Shown piece by piece: positions 6,972 to 15,113 of a stretch of DNA of 64,000 nucleotides. Location of the stretch: positions 124,001 through 188,000 of the forward strand of contig DATJIF010000170.1 of the NCBI GenBank assembly GCA_035493475.1, read 5' to 3'. The notes beneath the pieces are model-generated. The model worked only from the letters and a program-made list of their open reading frames with translations. It had not been told where the DNA came from and made no database searches. This stretch comes from Actinospica sp035493475 (GTDB lineage Bacteria; Actinomycetota; Actinomycetes; Streptomycetales; Catenulisporaceae). The stretch's first letter is position 1; each line of letters starts with the position of its first letter. Made by a program: the position numbers and the translations under genes.

Positions 6972-9841
6972 CGCGCGTCCTCCGCGGCGTGCAGGAGCAC
7001 CGCGACATGCGGGGCCGCGGGTTCGAAGCGCACCTCGATCGTGCGGCACGCCTCGAACTCGGCGGTCCGGTCGCGCGCGGCGATCGTCACCGGGTCTTCC
7101 ACCATGTCGCCCAGTATCTTCGCGATGATCCGGCCCCCCTCCCCGCCGCCTGCCTGTATATTGCGTCGATTACCCGTCATGGCGACGTAGCGCACGACTT
7201 CTTCGGCGACGACCAGTTCCTTGTCCCGCTTCTCCCGCCAGAACGCGCGCTGCCGGTCGAGCACCTTGCGGCAGATCCCCTCCATCGCGGCGAGGTCGAG
7301 CGGCCGGAACACCACGACGCGCCGGATCCGGGCGAGCAGTTCGGCGGTGAACACGGGCTCGTCGCGGCGGGTGCGCAACTCGCGCAGCCGTTCCCGAACG
7401 GCTGCGGATATCTCCTCGTCGGTGGCGGTCGGGGACATTCCGGCGATGACCTCGTGGCCCGCGTTCGAGGTCAGGATGAAGATCGCGCGCTCGCCGTAGG
7501 CCTTGACGCCGCGCTGGTCGACGATCCAGCCCTCGTCGAAGAGGTTCAGGAACGGCCGCAGCACCTCGGGGTGCGCCTTCTCGGCCTCGTCGAGCAGGAA
7601 TACGCAGTACGGGTCGGCGTTGAGCTCGTTGATCAGGCGTCCGCCGGCCTCGTGGCCGACGTAGCCGGGGGGCGGGCCGAGGAACGCGGAGACGCTGTGC
7701 GGCTCGGTGAAGTTCTCCATCGGGTAGGTCTGCAGGCGCTTCGAGGCGGAGTAGAGGTCTGCGACGGCCTTGGCGAGTTCGGTCTTGCCGACGCCGGTCA
7801 GGCCCGCGAACAGCAGCACGGACGCAGGGCCCGAACTCACCCCGGCGAGACCGGACTTGATGCGCCGCAACTCCTTCGCGACCGTGCGCACGGCCACTTC
7901 CTGCCCCACGACGCGGCTGCCGAGCAGTCCCTCGTAGTCGATGGCGTCCCGTTCGGCGCCGCCGAGCTGGCCTGCGGGCACGCCGGTGAGCTCGGAGACG
8001 GCGTGCACGATCTGCTCGGCGTCCACGTGCGACGGAGCCTCGTCGTCCGTGTGGTTGCGGGTGTAGTCGAGGTTCTCGCAGGCCCGTTGCAGCACCTTGA
8101 CGGCCGAGAGTGGCAGCCGGTGGCGCGGCATGAAATCCCCGGCGAGGATCACGGCGCGGTGCACGGCGGCGTCGCTGAGCTCGATGTCGAAGCGTGCCGC
8201 GAGCTCGTCGGCCGCCTGCCGCGCCATATCCGTCGCAGCGGCCTGATCCGGCTCGGCGACCTCGACGCGCGTGGTGAGTTCGAGCAGCTCGTGGTCGGTG
8301 GCGATCAGGTCCTCGTAGTCATGCCCGGTCAGCACGCCGATGAGGTGGATCCGGCCCGCCTCGAGCGCGCTGCGCAGCAGGAGGTTGTGGCGGGCGCCGT
8401 TGGGTCCGCGCAGCAGCGGCCCGAGCCCGTCCACGCAGACCACCAGGTCGGTGCGGCCGCCGACGTGGCTGATCAGGCTGAGCAGCTGGGCGGCGCTGCG
8501 GTCGGGGGCGACGTCGCGGCAGTCCACGCGGATGAACCGGCGGCGGCGCAGGAACGGTATCTCCCCCGCGGCGGCCCGGCGCGCCAGCTCGCGGAGCAGG
8601 GTCGTGCGGCCGACGCCCGGCAGGCCGGTGATCAGCACGTGCCGGTCGGTGCCGCGGTGCAGGGCGCGGCAGACGGAGTCGAAGTAGCGGTCGAGGTGGC
8701 AGGCCTCGGATATCGCGCCGTCGTGCGCGAGCCAGGTCAGGTCTTCCGACGGCGGCAGCGAGGGCGGCAGCTTGTACGCGATCTCGCGGGGAGCGTCGTC
8801 GCGCGACTCGCGCATGGCCTCCAGCACGTGTTCGCGCATGCGTGCCACGTCGAGGCCGAGCGGGTCGGCGCGCAGCACGGACACGAGCCGTTCCGAGGGG
8901 GATTCGAGGACTGCGAGCAGCAGGTACTGCACGTCCACTCGCTCGGCGCCCCAGGCCGCGGCCTCCAACTGCGCTGCACGGAGACGTTCGTGCAGGCCGG
9001 AGCCGATCTCGTCGCGGCGCAGCGTCGGCACGGTCTCGCGGCCCCGCTCCAGCAGCCGGAAGGCGCCCGCGATGTGCGCGGCGGCCTTCGCGACCCCGAC
9101 CTGCGGGGAGAGCTGCCGGCGCACGACGCGGTCGGCCAGGCCCTCGGTCTCGGCGAGCAGCGCGAGCAGGCAGTGCGGTGTCAGGACCGTGTCATAGCCG
9201 AGGTCGGCGGCGGTGCGCGCGGCCTGTTCCAGCACGGCCCAGGCGTCCGCGGTGAACTCCTCGGAACGCAGCCGGCCCGAAGCCTCGTCCCACAGGCCCG
9301 GCGGCGGCTCGACGCGTAGCCGAACCCTGCGACGTAACGCGTCGGCGGCGGCCTTGAAGTCGAGGACCCGCAGGAAGTCGCGGTCCGCCGCCTCCGGATG
9401 GTCGAGCACGCAGGCGAGCAGCAGTTCGAGGGCGACCGGGCCCAGCGGGTCGGGATCGGCGGCGAAGGCCTCGGCGAAGTCGGCGAGCGCGGCGAGCAGT
9501 TCCGGCGCGAAGTGCGCGGGGGTGCCGTCGAATCCGTAGCTGTCCGCGCCGACCGGGTTGTAGACGTCGATGACGTCGCGCACGTCCTCGAGCCGGGTCC
9601 CCGCGGCGAGCGCCGGTTCCAGCGCGGAGCGGATCCCCGGCTCCCGCCCGGCGACGCAGGCCTCGACGACGACCTGCAGCACGTCGCTGCCGCGCAGCGC
9701 GGACTTGAAGCGGCGGACCGCGCCGTCCAGGGTCTCGGCCGCCCGGCCCGCCGCGCGCGGGTCGAAGATCCCGCCCGGGAAGAACAGCGGCGGTGTCCCG
9801 GAAGATATGGATGCTGGCCCCGTTGGTACGACAGGCGACAC
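6968..9841 (-). CDS. Clp/Hsp100-type double AAA+ unfoldase, divergent
   Basis: A 957-residue protein. Residues about 195-345 hold a Clp_N-like repeat pair (HCLLALLAETEGLAD; VQYLLLAVLESP). AAA-1 has Walker A GLPGVGRT (406-413), but its Walker B reads LVVCVDG, without the catalytic Glu. AAA-2 is canonical: Walker A GLTGVGKT (680-687), pore loop GYVG (726-729), Walker B VFLLDE (747-752), sensor ILTSNAG. There is no ClpB middle coiled coil between the rings and no I/L-G-F/L tripeptide after AAA-2, so docking to ClpP is unlikely and a remodelling or disaggregation role is more probable. The GTG at 9841 is preferred over an upstream ATG because GGGAGGG lies a few bases before it. TTA codon at 9335-9337 (Leu169). 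It is the first gene of the chaperone operon. Confidence 0.9.
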   Translation of the reverse strand: MSPVVPTGPASISSGTPPLFFPGGIFDPRAAGRAAETLDGAVRRFKSALRGSDVLQVVVEACVAGREPGIRSALEPALAAGTRLEDVRDVIDVYNPVGADSYGFDGTPAHFAPELLAALADFAEAFAADPDPLGPVALELLLACVLDHPEAADRDFLRVLDFKAAADALRRRVRLRVEPPPGLWDEASGRLRSEEFTADAWAVLEQAARTAADLGYDTVLTPHCLLALLAETEGLADRVVRRQLSPQVGVAKAAAHIAGAFRLLERGRETVPTLRRDEIGSGLHERLRAAQLEAAAWGAERVDVQYLLLAVLESPSERLVSVLRADPLGLDVARMREHVLEAMRESRDDAPREIAYKLPPSLPPSEDLTWLAHDGAISEACHLDRYFDSVCRALHRGTDRHVLITGLPGVGRTTLLRELARRAAAGEIPFLRRRRFIRVDCRDVAPDRSAAQLLSLISHVGGRTDLVVCVDGLGPLLRGPNGARHNLLLRSALEAGRIHLIGVLTGHDYEDLIATDHELLELTTRVEVAEPDQAAATDMARQAADELAARFDIELSDAAVHRAVILAGDFMPRHRLPLSAVKVLQRACENLDYTRNHTDDEAPSHVDAEQIVHAVSELTGVPAGQLGGAERDAIDYEGLLGSRVVGQEVAVRTVAKELRRIKSGLAGVSSGPASVLLFAGLTGVGKTELAKAVADLYSASKRLQTYPMENFTEPHSVSAFLGPPPGYVGHEAGGRLINELNADPYCVFLLDEAEKAHPEVLRPFLNLFDEGWIVDQRGVKAYGERAIFILTSNAGHEVIAGMSPTATDEEISAAVRERLRELRTRRDEPVFTAELLARIRRVVVFRPLDLAAMEGICRKVLDRQRAFWREKRDKELVVAEEVVRYVAMTGNRRNIQAGGGEGGRIIAKILGDMVEDPVTIAARDRTAEFEACRTIEVRFEPAAPHVAVLLHAAEDAR

Positions 9842-10062
9842 AAACCCTCCCCTGGGTGATCGTGCCTGAGAGTCTGTCAGAAACGATCGGCTCCCGGGCG
9901 GCAACACGCCCCAATGCGCCCACCTGGGATTTCGCGGGAAAGGAAGACCACACTCCCCCTCATACTAAACATATAACACACCCCGGCTCTTGCCGCAAGG
10001 CCCCCGGTATGCCGCACAATCATCCAGCCAAGGCCGTAGTCTGCGGAAACGGGGAACCGAAC
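9842..10062. other. Divergent intergenic region with an A/T-rich island
   Basis: This 221-base region separates the chaperone operon (minus) from the FAD monooxygenase (plus). Bases 9959-9979 (around CATACTAAACATATAACA) are A/T-rich in a G+C-rich surrounding. On the minus strand they contain TAGTAT (9967-9962), a TANNNT-type -10 hexamer; I see no good -35. An 11-base palindrome CTTGCCGCAAG lies at 9989-9999. Either could serve the promoters of both flanking units. No coding potential is apparent. Confidence 0.4.
9845..9851 (-). promoter_or_regulatory. Strong ribosome binding site fixing the Clp-like start
   Basis: On the minus strand GGGAGGG is followed by TTT and the GTG at 9841. The match to the 16S rRNA tail is much better than anything before the upstream in-frame ATG at 9907. 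Confidence 0.7.
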
Positions 10063-11556
10063 ATGACGCCTGTCAGCACCGATCACGCCGTACTGATCGC
10101 CGGGGGCGGTCCGACGGGACTGATGCTCGCCGGGGAACTCGCCCTCGCCGGAGTGGACGCGGCGATCATCGAGCGGCGGGCGAACCAGGACCTCGTCGGC
10201 TGGCGCGCGCTCGGCTTCCACGCGCGCACCGTCGAGGTCCTCGACCAGCGCGGCATCGTGGACCGGTTCATCGAGCAGGCCGCGTTCGTCGGCCAGACCA
10301 CCGGCTTCGGCGGCGCCATCCGGCTCGACCTGAGCGACTTCCCGTCCCGGCATGCGTACGGACTCGGGATCTCGCAGCAGCACATCGAGCGCATCCTCGC
10401 CGCGTGGGTCGAGGAACTCGGCGTGCCGACGCTGCGCGAACGCGAGGTGGCCGGTCTCGCGCAGGACGAGAAGGGCGTCACCGTCGAACTGGCGGACGGC
10501 GCGTCGCTGCGTGCTGATTTCCTCGTCGGCTGCGACGGCGGACGCAGCGTGGTCCGCAAGGCTGCGGGAATCGACTTCCCCGGCTGGGACGCGACCGGCA
10601 GCGGCCTGATCGCCGCCGCCGAGTTCGACGAGGAGCCGGAGTGGGGCATGCGCCGCGACGAGCACGGCGTGGCCGGATTCTCCCGCCCCGACCCGGACGG
10701 CCCGATCCGCGCCCAGGCCGCGGAGGACCACGTCGGCCACGGCGAGCCGACCCTCGAGGACCTGCGCAAGGCGATCATCCGCTTCTACGGCACCGACTTC
10801 GGGCTGCGCAGCGCCGCGTGGGTCACCCGGTTCAGCGACACGACCCGGCAGGCCGCCGCGTACCGCGCGGGGCGGGTGCTGCTCGCGGGCGACGCGGCGC
10901 ACATCCACTCCCCCATGGGCGGCCAGGGTCTCGGCGTCGGCGTGCAGGACGCCGTGAACCTCGGTTGGAAGCTGGCGCAGGTCGTCAACGGCATCTCGCC
11001 GGACACGCTGCTCGACACCTACCACGCCGAGCGGCATCCCGTGGCCGCCCGCGTGCTGCACAACACGATGGCCCAGATCGCCCTCAGCCGCGTCAACGAC
11101 CGCACCGACGCGCTCCGCGACATCGTCGCCGACCTGGCCGCCATGGAGCAGCCCCGCAAGCACCTGGCCGGAATGATCAGCGGCCTGGACGTCCACTACG
11201 ACTTCGGCGGCGACGACGCCACCGCACTCCACCCCCTCGTAGGCCGCCGCATGCCAGACCTCGACCTCATCACCACCGCAACCGGCCCGACGCGCGTCTA
11301 CACCTTGCTGCACACCGCGCGCCCCCTGCTCCTGAACTTCGGCACGCCGGGAGCACGAGCCGCCGATCTCGCCCCGTGGGCAGCCCGCGTCCAGCCCATC
11401 GACGCCGCGTACGACGGCGTGTGGGACCTCCCCGTCCTAGGCGAGGTCCCCGCTCCGACTGCCGTGCTCGTCCGCCCCGACGGCCACGTCGCCTGGGTCG
11501 GCGGCAACGAGGGGTTGGCTGAGGCGCTCACCACGTGGTTCGGCCCCGCGAGGTGA
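10063..11556 (+). CDS. FAD-dependent aromatic-ring monooxygenase (PheA/TfdB class)
   Basis: A 497-residue class A flavoprotein monooxygenase. The N-terminal dinucleotide-binding motif GGGPTGLMLAGE (residues 9-20) ends at IIERR. A second FAD motif, GDAAHIHSPMGGQGLGVGVQDAVNLGWKLA, lies near 285-314, and a thioredoxin-fold-like C-terminal domain typical of phenol hydroxylase relatives follows (about 385-497). Such enzymes use NAD(P)H and O2 to hydroxylate aromatic polyketides, phenols or rifampicin-type drugs; the substrate here is unknown. The ATG at 10063 is chosen because GGGGA lies about 10 bases upstream and the fold starts immediately after it, although the frame stays open to 9793. The gene stands alone, divergent from the chaperone operon, with no biosynthetic cluster around it, so detoxification is as likely as biosynthesis. 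Confidence 0.85.
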   Translation: MTPVSTDHAVLIAGGGPTGLMLAGELALAGVDAAIIERRANQDLVGWRALGFHARTVEVLDQRGIVDRFIEQAAFVGQTTGFGGAIRLDLSDFPSRHAYGLGISQQHIERILAAWVEELGVPTLREREVAGLAQDEKGVTVELADGASLRADFLVGCDGGRSVVRKAAGIDFPGWDATGSGLIAAAEFDEEPEWGMRRDEHGVAGFSRPDPDGPIRAQAAEDHVGHGEPTLEDLRKAIIRFYGTDFGLRSAAWVTRFSDTTRQAAAYRAGRVLLAGDAAHIHSPMGGQGLGVGVQDAVNLGWKLAQVVNGISPDTLLDTYHAERHPVAARVLHNTMAQIALSRVNDRTDALRDIVADLAAMEQPRKHLAGMISGLDVHYDFGGDDATALHPLVGRRMPDLDLITTATGPTRVYTLLHTARPLLLNFGTPGARAADLAPWAARVQPIDAAYDGVWDLPVLGEVPAPTAVLVRPDGHVAWVGGNEGLAEALTTWFGPAR

Positions 11557-11708
11557 CGCGGCGATGATCCTCGACGAGTTCCGCTTCTGCCGCCGCGAGA
11601 TCTGGACGCCGGCCTCCGCCAAGAAGCCCGTACCCAAGGTCCTCGGCGAGACGACCCGTCACGATCGCAGTGTCGTCGTCACCCAGCCGCAACCGAAGCC
11701 GCCGACAC

Positions 11709-12179
11709 CTACGCCCGCGTCTTCGTGTAGGCACGCGTCGCCACACTCATCCGATTCCACACGTTGATCGTCGCGATGCAGACGAGCACCTGCGACAGTT
11801 CCTTCTCGTCGAACACGGCCGCGGCCGCGTTCCAGACCTCGTCCGTCACCCCGTGCTCGCCCAGCCGGGTGACGGCGTCGGTCAGCTCCAGCGCGGCCAG
11901 CTCGCGCGCCGTGAACAGGTGCTTCGCCTCGCGCCACGCGGAGACGGCGACGATCCGCTGCAGGGTCTCGCCGTTCTTCGTGGCGTCGAAGGAGTGCATG
12001 TCGAGGCAGAACGCGCACCCGTTGAGCCCCGAAGCCCGCAGCCGGATCAGCTCCCGCAGCGAAAGCTCCAGCGTGCCGCCGCTGACCTCCTCCAACGCCA
12101 TGACCGCCTTGAACGCGTCCGGGTTCACCCGCATCCACGCCATCCGCTGCTCGCCGGGAAGCCGGTTCTCCGTGCTCAT
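11709..12179 (-). CDS. AhpD-like carboxymuconolactone decarboxylase-family protein
   Basis: A 156-residue protein with the alkylhydroperoxidase active-site pattern C-x-x-C-x-x-x-H (CAFCLDMH, about residues 53-60) followed by D-A-T-K-N and a T-x-x-R-L helix. AhpD-type enzymes reduce peroxides through the Cys pair with the nearby His as proton relay. The frame is open upstream to 12638, but the ATG at 12179 with GAGAGGG about 10 bases before it matches the family length. It converges on the monooxygenase with 152 bases between, in which I see no gene. The second half holds a DAVTRLGEHGVTDE helix typical of the family. Physiological substrate unknown. Confidence 0.88.
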   Translation of the reverse strand: MSTENRLPGEQRMAWMRVNPDAFKAVMALEEVSGGTLELSLRELIRLRASGLNGCAFCLDMHSFDATKNGETLQRIVAVSAWREAKHLFTARELAALELTDAVTRLGEHGVTDEVWNAAAAVFDEKELSQVLVCIATINVWNRMSVATRAYTKTRA

Positions 12180-12353
12180 GATCCATCCCTCTCGTCCGCG
12201 GCGACCCCGTCGGCCGCCGCCCTCGCTCCCCGAGACGAGACAGCCCGCCCTCCTGTGACACGCCCTCGTATCCCGGGCAGCTCGGTGAAGACGCAGTGAA
12301 GAACCCGCTCCCCGCTGCCGCCCACCCCAAGTCCCCGTTCCTACGATCAACCC

Positions 12354-12872
12354 ATGAACGAGCCCGCGACGGCCGCGACCACAGCCGCGGCCCTGCGCAG
12401 AATCCGCATCCTGATCGTCGTCTTCGTCATCGGCCTCATCCTGAGCGGCGTCACCGCGTTCCCCCTGGGCATCGAGGCCCGCGCGCTCGACCGTTTCCTG
12501 CACGGCCCCGCGTGGCCCGTCGCCCGCCACCTCACCTTCCTGACGTCCTGGATCGACGAGGTCAGCTCCGGCCTCACCGACACGTACGCCCGCCACCCGT
12601 ACATCGCCTACGGCACCGACTGGCTCGCATTCGGGCACCTCGCGATCGCAGTCGCCTTCTGGGGCCCGTACCGCGAACCCGTACGCAATATCTGGGTCCT
12701 GAAATTCGGCCTGATCTCCTGCGTAGGCGTCATCCCGCTGGCCCTGATCTGCGCCCCGCTACGGCACATCCCGCTGTGGTGGATCGCCGTGGACAGCTCT
12801 TTCGGCGTCTTCGGCGCGATCCCCCTCTACGCCGCCTACCGCCTGACTCGTCGGCTGGAACTGCTACAGTGA
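12354..12872 (+). CDS. Conserved-looking integral membrane protein, function unknown
   Basis: A 172-residue protein with three or four hydrophobic spans: about 18-40 (ILIVVFVIGLILSGVTAF), 85-103 around the WLAFGHLAIAVAFW stretch, 115-135 (FGLISCVGVIPLALIC) and 143-162 (WIAVDSSFGVFGAIPLYAAY). The polar segment between spans 1 and 2 contains ALDRFLHG and SWIDEVSSGL. I do not recognise the family with certainty. It is divergent from the AhpD-like gene with a 174-base spacer. A tail of basic residues (RLTRRLE) ends the protein. No catalytic motif is visible. Confidence 0.75.
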   Translation: MNEPATAATTAAALRRIRILIVVFVIGLILSGVTAFPLGIEARALDRFLHGPAWPVARHLTFLTSWIDEVSSGLTDTYARHPYIAYGTDWLAFGHLAIAVAFWGPYREPVRNIWVLKFGLISCVGVIPLALICAPLRHIPLWWIAVDSSFGVFGAIPLYAAYRLTRRLELLQ

Positions 12873-13096
12873 GCGACAGTGTTTCTCGCTGTGCTACCAC
12901 AATGGCGCAGCGAGGTCGCGGAGTTCTGTCCGGCGTGCCGAGCTCCGTGGGATAGGGGTAAACACAAAGCAACACACTGATTTCCCGAGAGAGTCGCGCC
13001 GGGGCATTTCTCGATCAAGACCGCTGCGACAACAGTGGTCGGGATCGAGCATGCCCGCGCCCGAACCCGACCCCTTCGAGGGAAGGAAGACCGGGC

Positions 13097-13297
13097 GTGA
13101 CGACGGTGGACTGGTCGGTGCTGGGTGTCATCGCCATCGGCGGCCTCTTCAGTTTCCTGCGTTACCTGCTGGCCGAGCTGACGGACTTCGCCCGGGCCTG
13201 CATCAGGTCGTACCGGGAACTACGCGCCGAACTCGTCGACGGCCGCGGCGGACGGGAAGATCCGCCGAGCGCGCCCGCCGAAGAACCTGAACCCTAG
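13097..13297 (+). CDS. Small single-pass membrane protein
   Basis: A 66-residue reading frame from GTG 13097, preceded by GGAAGGAAGA (13081-13090), a good ribosome binding site. Residues 7-27 are hydrophobic (VLGVIAIGGLFSFLRYLLAEL), followed by a charged Arg/Glu segment and a Pro/Glu-rich tail, so it would be anchored once with the tail in the cytosol. It ends 4 bases before the convergent desaturase gene. No family recognised. The ribosome binding site and codon bias support it, but at this size it could be a chance frame. Confidence 0.5.
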   Translation: MTTVDWSVLGVIAIGGLFSFLRYLLAELTDFARACIRSYRELRAELVDGRGGREDPPSAPAEEPEP

Positions 13298-13301
13298 TCG
13301 G

Positions 13302-14285
13302 TCACGCCTCGGCCTGGAGCTTCGCCTTCATCCGGTCGACCCGCGGCCAGTGGACGTCGTGGGCCCAGTGCAGGCGCTCGAAGAGCCAGATGAGGCGGGC
13401 GGAAGGGTCGATCTGGCCGGGCAGGACGCCGTGCCGGGCGGAGGTGGGGTCGGCGTGGTGGGAGTTGTGCCAGCTCTCGCCGAAGGAGATGATCGCGAGC
13501 GGCCAGAAGTTGGTGGCCCGGTCGCGGCAGTTGAAGGGGCGCTTGCCGACGACGTGGCAGACGGAGTTCACGGACCAGGTGATGTGGTGCAGCAGCGCCA
13601 TCCGCATGATGCCCGCCCAGAAGAACGCCTCGAGCGCGCCCTGCCAGCCGCCGGTCACCGCCCAGCCGACGGCGGCGGGGCCGAGCAGCGAGACCGCGGT
13701 GATCGGGCCGAACAGGCGGCCGACGAGCCGCAGGTCCTTGTCCTCGGCGATGTCGGGGGCGAAGCGGGCGCGGTTGCTGAGCTGGCGGCGCAGCATCCAG
13801 CCGATGTGCGCGTGGATCAGGCCCTTGAACACGGCGCGGGCGTTGGTGCCGTAGCGCCACGGGGAGTGCGGGTCGCCCTCGCGGTCGGAGAACGCGTGGT
13901 GCCGGCGGTGGTTGGCGACCCACTGGAGCGGCGAGCCCTCGATGGCCAGGGATCCGGCGACGGCGAGGGCGATGCGCAGCGGCCGCTTGGCCTTGAAGGC
14001 GCGGTGCGTGAAGCAGCGGTGGTAGCCGACCGTGACGCCGAGGCCCGACACGATGTAGCAGGCGGCGGCGAGCCCGAGGTCCAGCGGTGTCAGCCCCCAG
14101 CCCCAGGTGAGCGGGACCACGACGAGCAGGCACAGCACCGGCCCGACGACGAAGATCCACATGGCGATCGCGGCCGCCAGACTCTGCGGGGCGTCCAGCA
14201 GCGGTTTCGGGGCGGACGGGGTCGGCCCGCCGTCGACGTGTGTGCCGTGGTCCGGCAGGTCGGCGGGCGCGGCGGCGAGGGTCAT
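13302..14285 (-). CDS. Membrane acyl-CoA / fatty acid desaturase (delta-9 type)
   Basis: A 327-residue integral membrane protein with the three His boxes of the di-iron desaturases: HRCFTH (about 89-94), HRRHH (about 126-130) and HNSHH (about 269-273), plus the conserved GESWHNSHH context and NRARFAPD. Hydrophobic spans precede box 1 (about 40-80), follow box 2 (about 195-215) and lie near 225-245. This class inserts a cis double bond into acyl chains using O2 and electrons from ferredoxin or cytochrome, adjusting membrane fluidity. The ATG at 14285 is the first in a frame that otherwise opens into low-quality sequence. It is divergent from the GtrA gene with a 210-base spacer. No desaturase-linked ferredoxin reductase lies beside it. 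Confidence 0.93.
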   Translation of the reverse strand: MTLAAAPADLPDHGTHVDGGPTPSAPKPLLDAPQSLAAAIAMWIFVVGPVLCLLVVVPLTWGWGLTPLDLGLAAACYIVSGLGVTVGYHRCFTHRAFKAKRPLRIALAVAGSLAIEGSPLQWVANHRRHHAFSDREGDPHSPWRYGTNARAVFKGLIHAHIGWMLRRQLSNRARFAPDIAEDKDLRLVGRLFGPITAVSLLGPAAVGWAVTGGWQGALEAFFWAGIMRMALLHHITWSVNSVCHVVGKRPFNCRDRATNFWPLAIISFGESWHNSHHADPTSARHGVLPGQIDPSARLIWLFERLHWAHDVHWPRVDRMKAKLQAEA

Positions 14286-14495
14286 GCGCTACTTCCAATC
14301 AGGGGGCTGAGCACAGTGTCGGGCACGGCGCCGCACGTTCGCATGAACGGCGTGGACCGAAGATCGGCCGACTCGGTGAACAGCGGGAACGTGGGCTCTT
14401 CAGGAACGCCTCAGGGCCCGGCTCTCGCATAGGATCCGAGCGGTGGGCTCCGGCGCGGACCGACGCCGGGATCGAGGGTCGAGAGGCTGCGGGCG

Positions 14496-14999
14496 ATGGA
14501 CGTCACGGGGTGGGTCACGCGCGAGCGGCTCGCCGAGATAGCGCGCTTCTGCGCGGTGGGCCTGGGCACGTTCGTGCTGGACGAGGGCTGCCTGATCCTG
14601 CTGCGCAGCATGACCCGGATGCCGCTGGGCATCGACACCGCCCTGGCGTACGCGGTGGCGGCGCTGGTGAACTTCGTCGCGAGCCGGCAGTGGGTGTTCG
14701 AGCAGGCGTCCGAGGGGGCGCGGCCGCGGGTCGCCCTCGTGCGCTACGTGGTCGTGGTGGTGATCGGGCTGCTGGTGACGGCGGTGCTGGTGCCCGCGCT
14801 GCAGGCGGCCGGGATCGACTACCGGATCGGGAAGGTGCTGGCCTCGGGCGTGGTCGGCATCGCGAACTACTTCGCGTTCCCGCTGTGGGTGTTCCGGGGC
14901 GTGGGCGACGCGGCATCGGAGGCGGTCGGGGAGCCCCGGCCGGACCCGCAGGAGGCGCAGGGCGTGCCGGAGACGCGGACGGCCACCGCGGAACCGTAA
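14496..14999 (+). CDS. GtrA-family membrane protein
   Basis: A 167-residue protein with four hydrophobic spans (about 14-35, 48-66, 86-107, 117-135). It has the GtrA features: F-x-x-V-G near the start (RFCAVGLGTFVLDEG), an N-F-x-x-S-R-x-W-V-F box (NFVASRQWVF) and a late second N-Y-F-A-F-P-L-W-V-F box. GtrA proteins are thought to flip or handle polyprenyl-phosphate-linked sugars for cell-envelope glycosylation. A polar, acidic C-terminal tail follows. A TAGGAT hexamer at 14430-14435 could be its -10 element. The next gene downstream encodes a polytopic protein of glycosyltransferase-like topology, which fits an envelope role. Confidence 0.88.
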   Translation: MDVTGWVTRERLAEIARFCAVGLGTFVLDEGCLILLRSMTRMPLGIDTALAYAVAALVNFVASRQWVFEQASEGARPRVALVRYVVVVVIGLLVTAVLVPALQAAGIDYRIGKVLASGVVGIANYFAFPLWVFRGVGDAASEAVGEPRPDPQEAQGVPETRTATAEP

Positions 15000-15113
15000 C
15001 GCGTTCATGACAAAACAAGGCATCCGGTGATCCCGCTCTCAGCGTTTCTTCAGTGTCGGGTGTGAAATTAAGCGCGCCTCGGATGGGCCGCAAGCGGGAT
15101 CGGAGCCTTTGTC

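Noticed and set aside
6938..9319. A 793-codon plus-strand frame opposite the Clp-like gene
   Set aside because: Antisense shadow with no recognisable domain; the minus frame has two AAA+ domains.
11564..11767. Short plus-strand frame after the FAD monooxygenase
   Set aside because: No convincing ribosome binding site; the last third is antisense to the AhpD-like gene; no family seen.
12873..13096. Possible hairpin near 12880-12905 as a terminator for the membrane protein
   Set aside because: Only a 5-bp stem with a large loop; not distinguishable from chance in this base composition.
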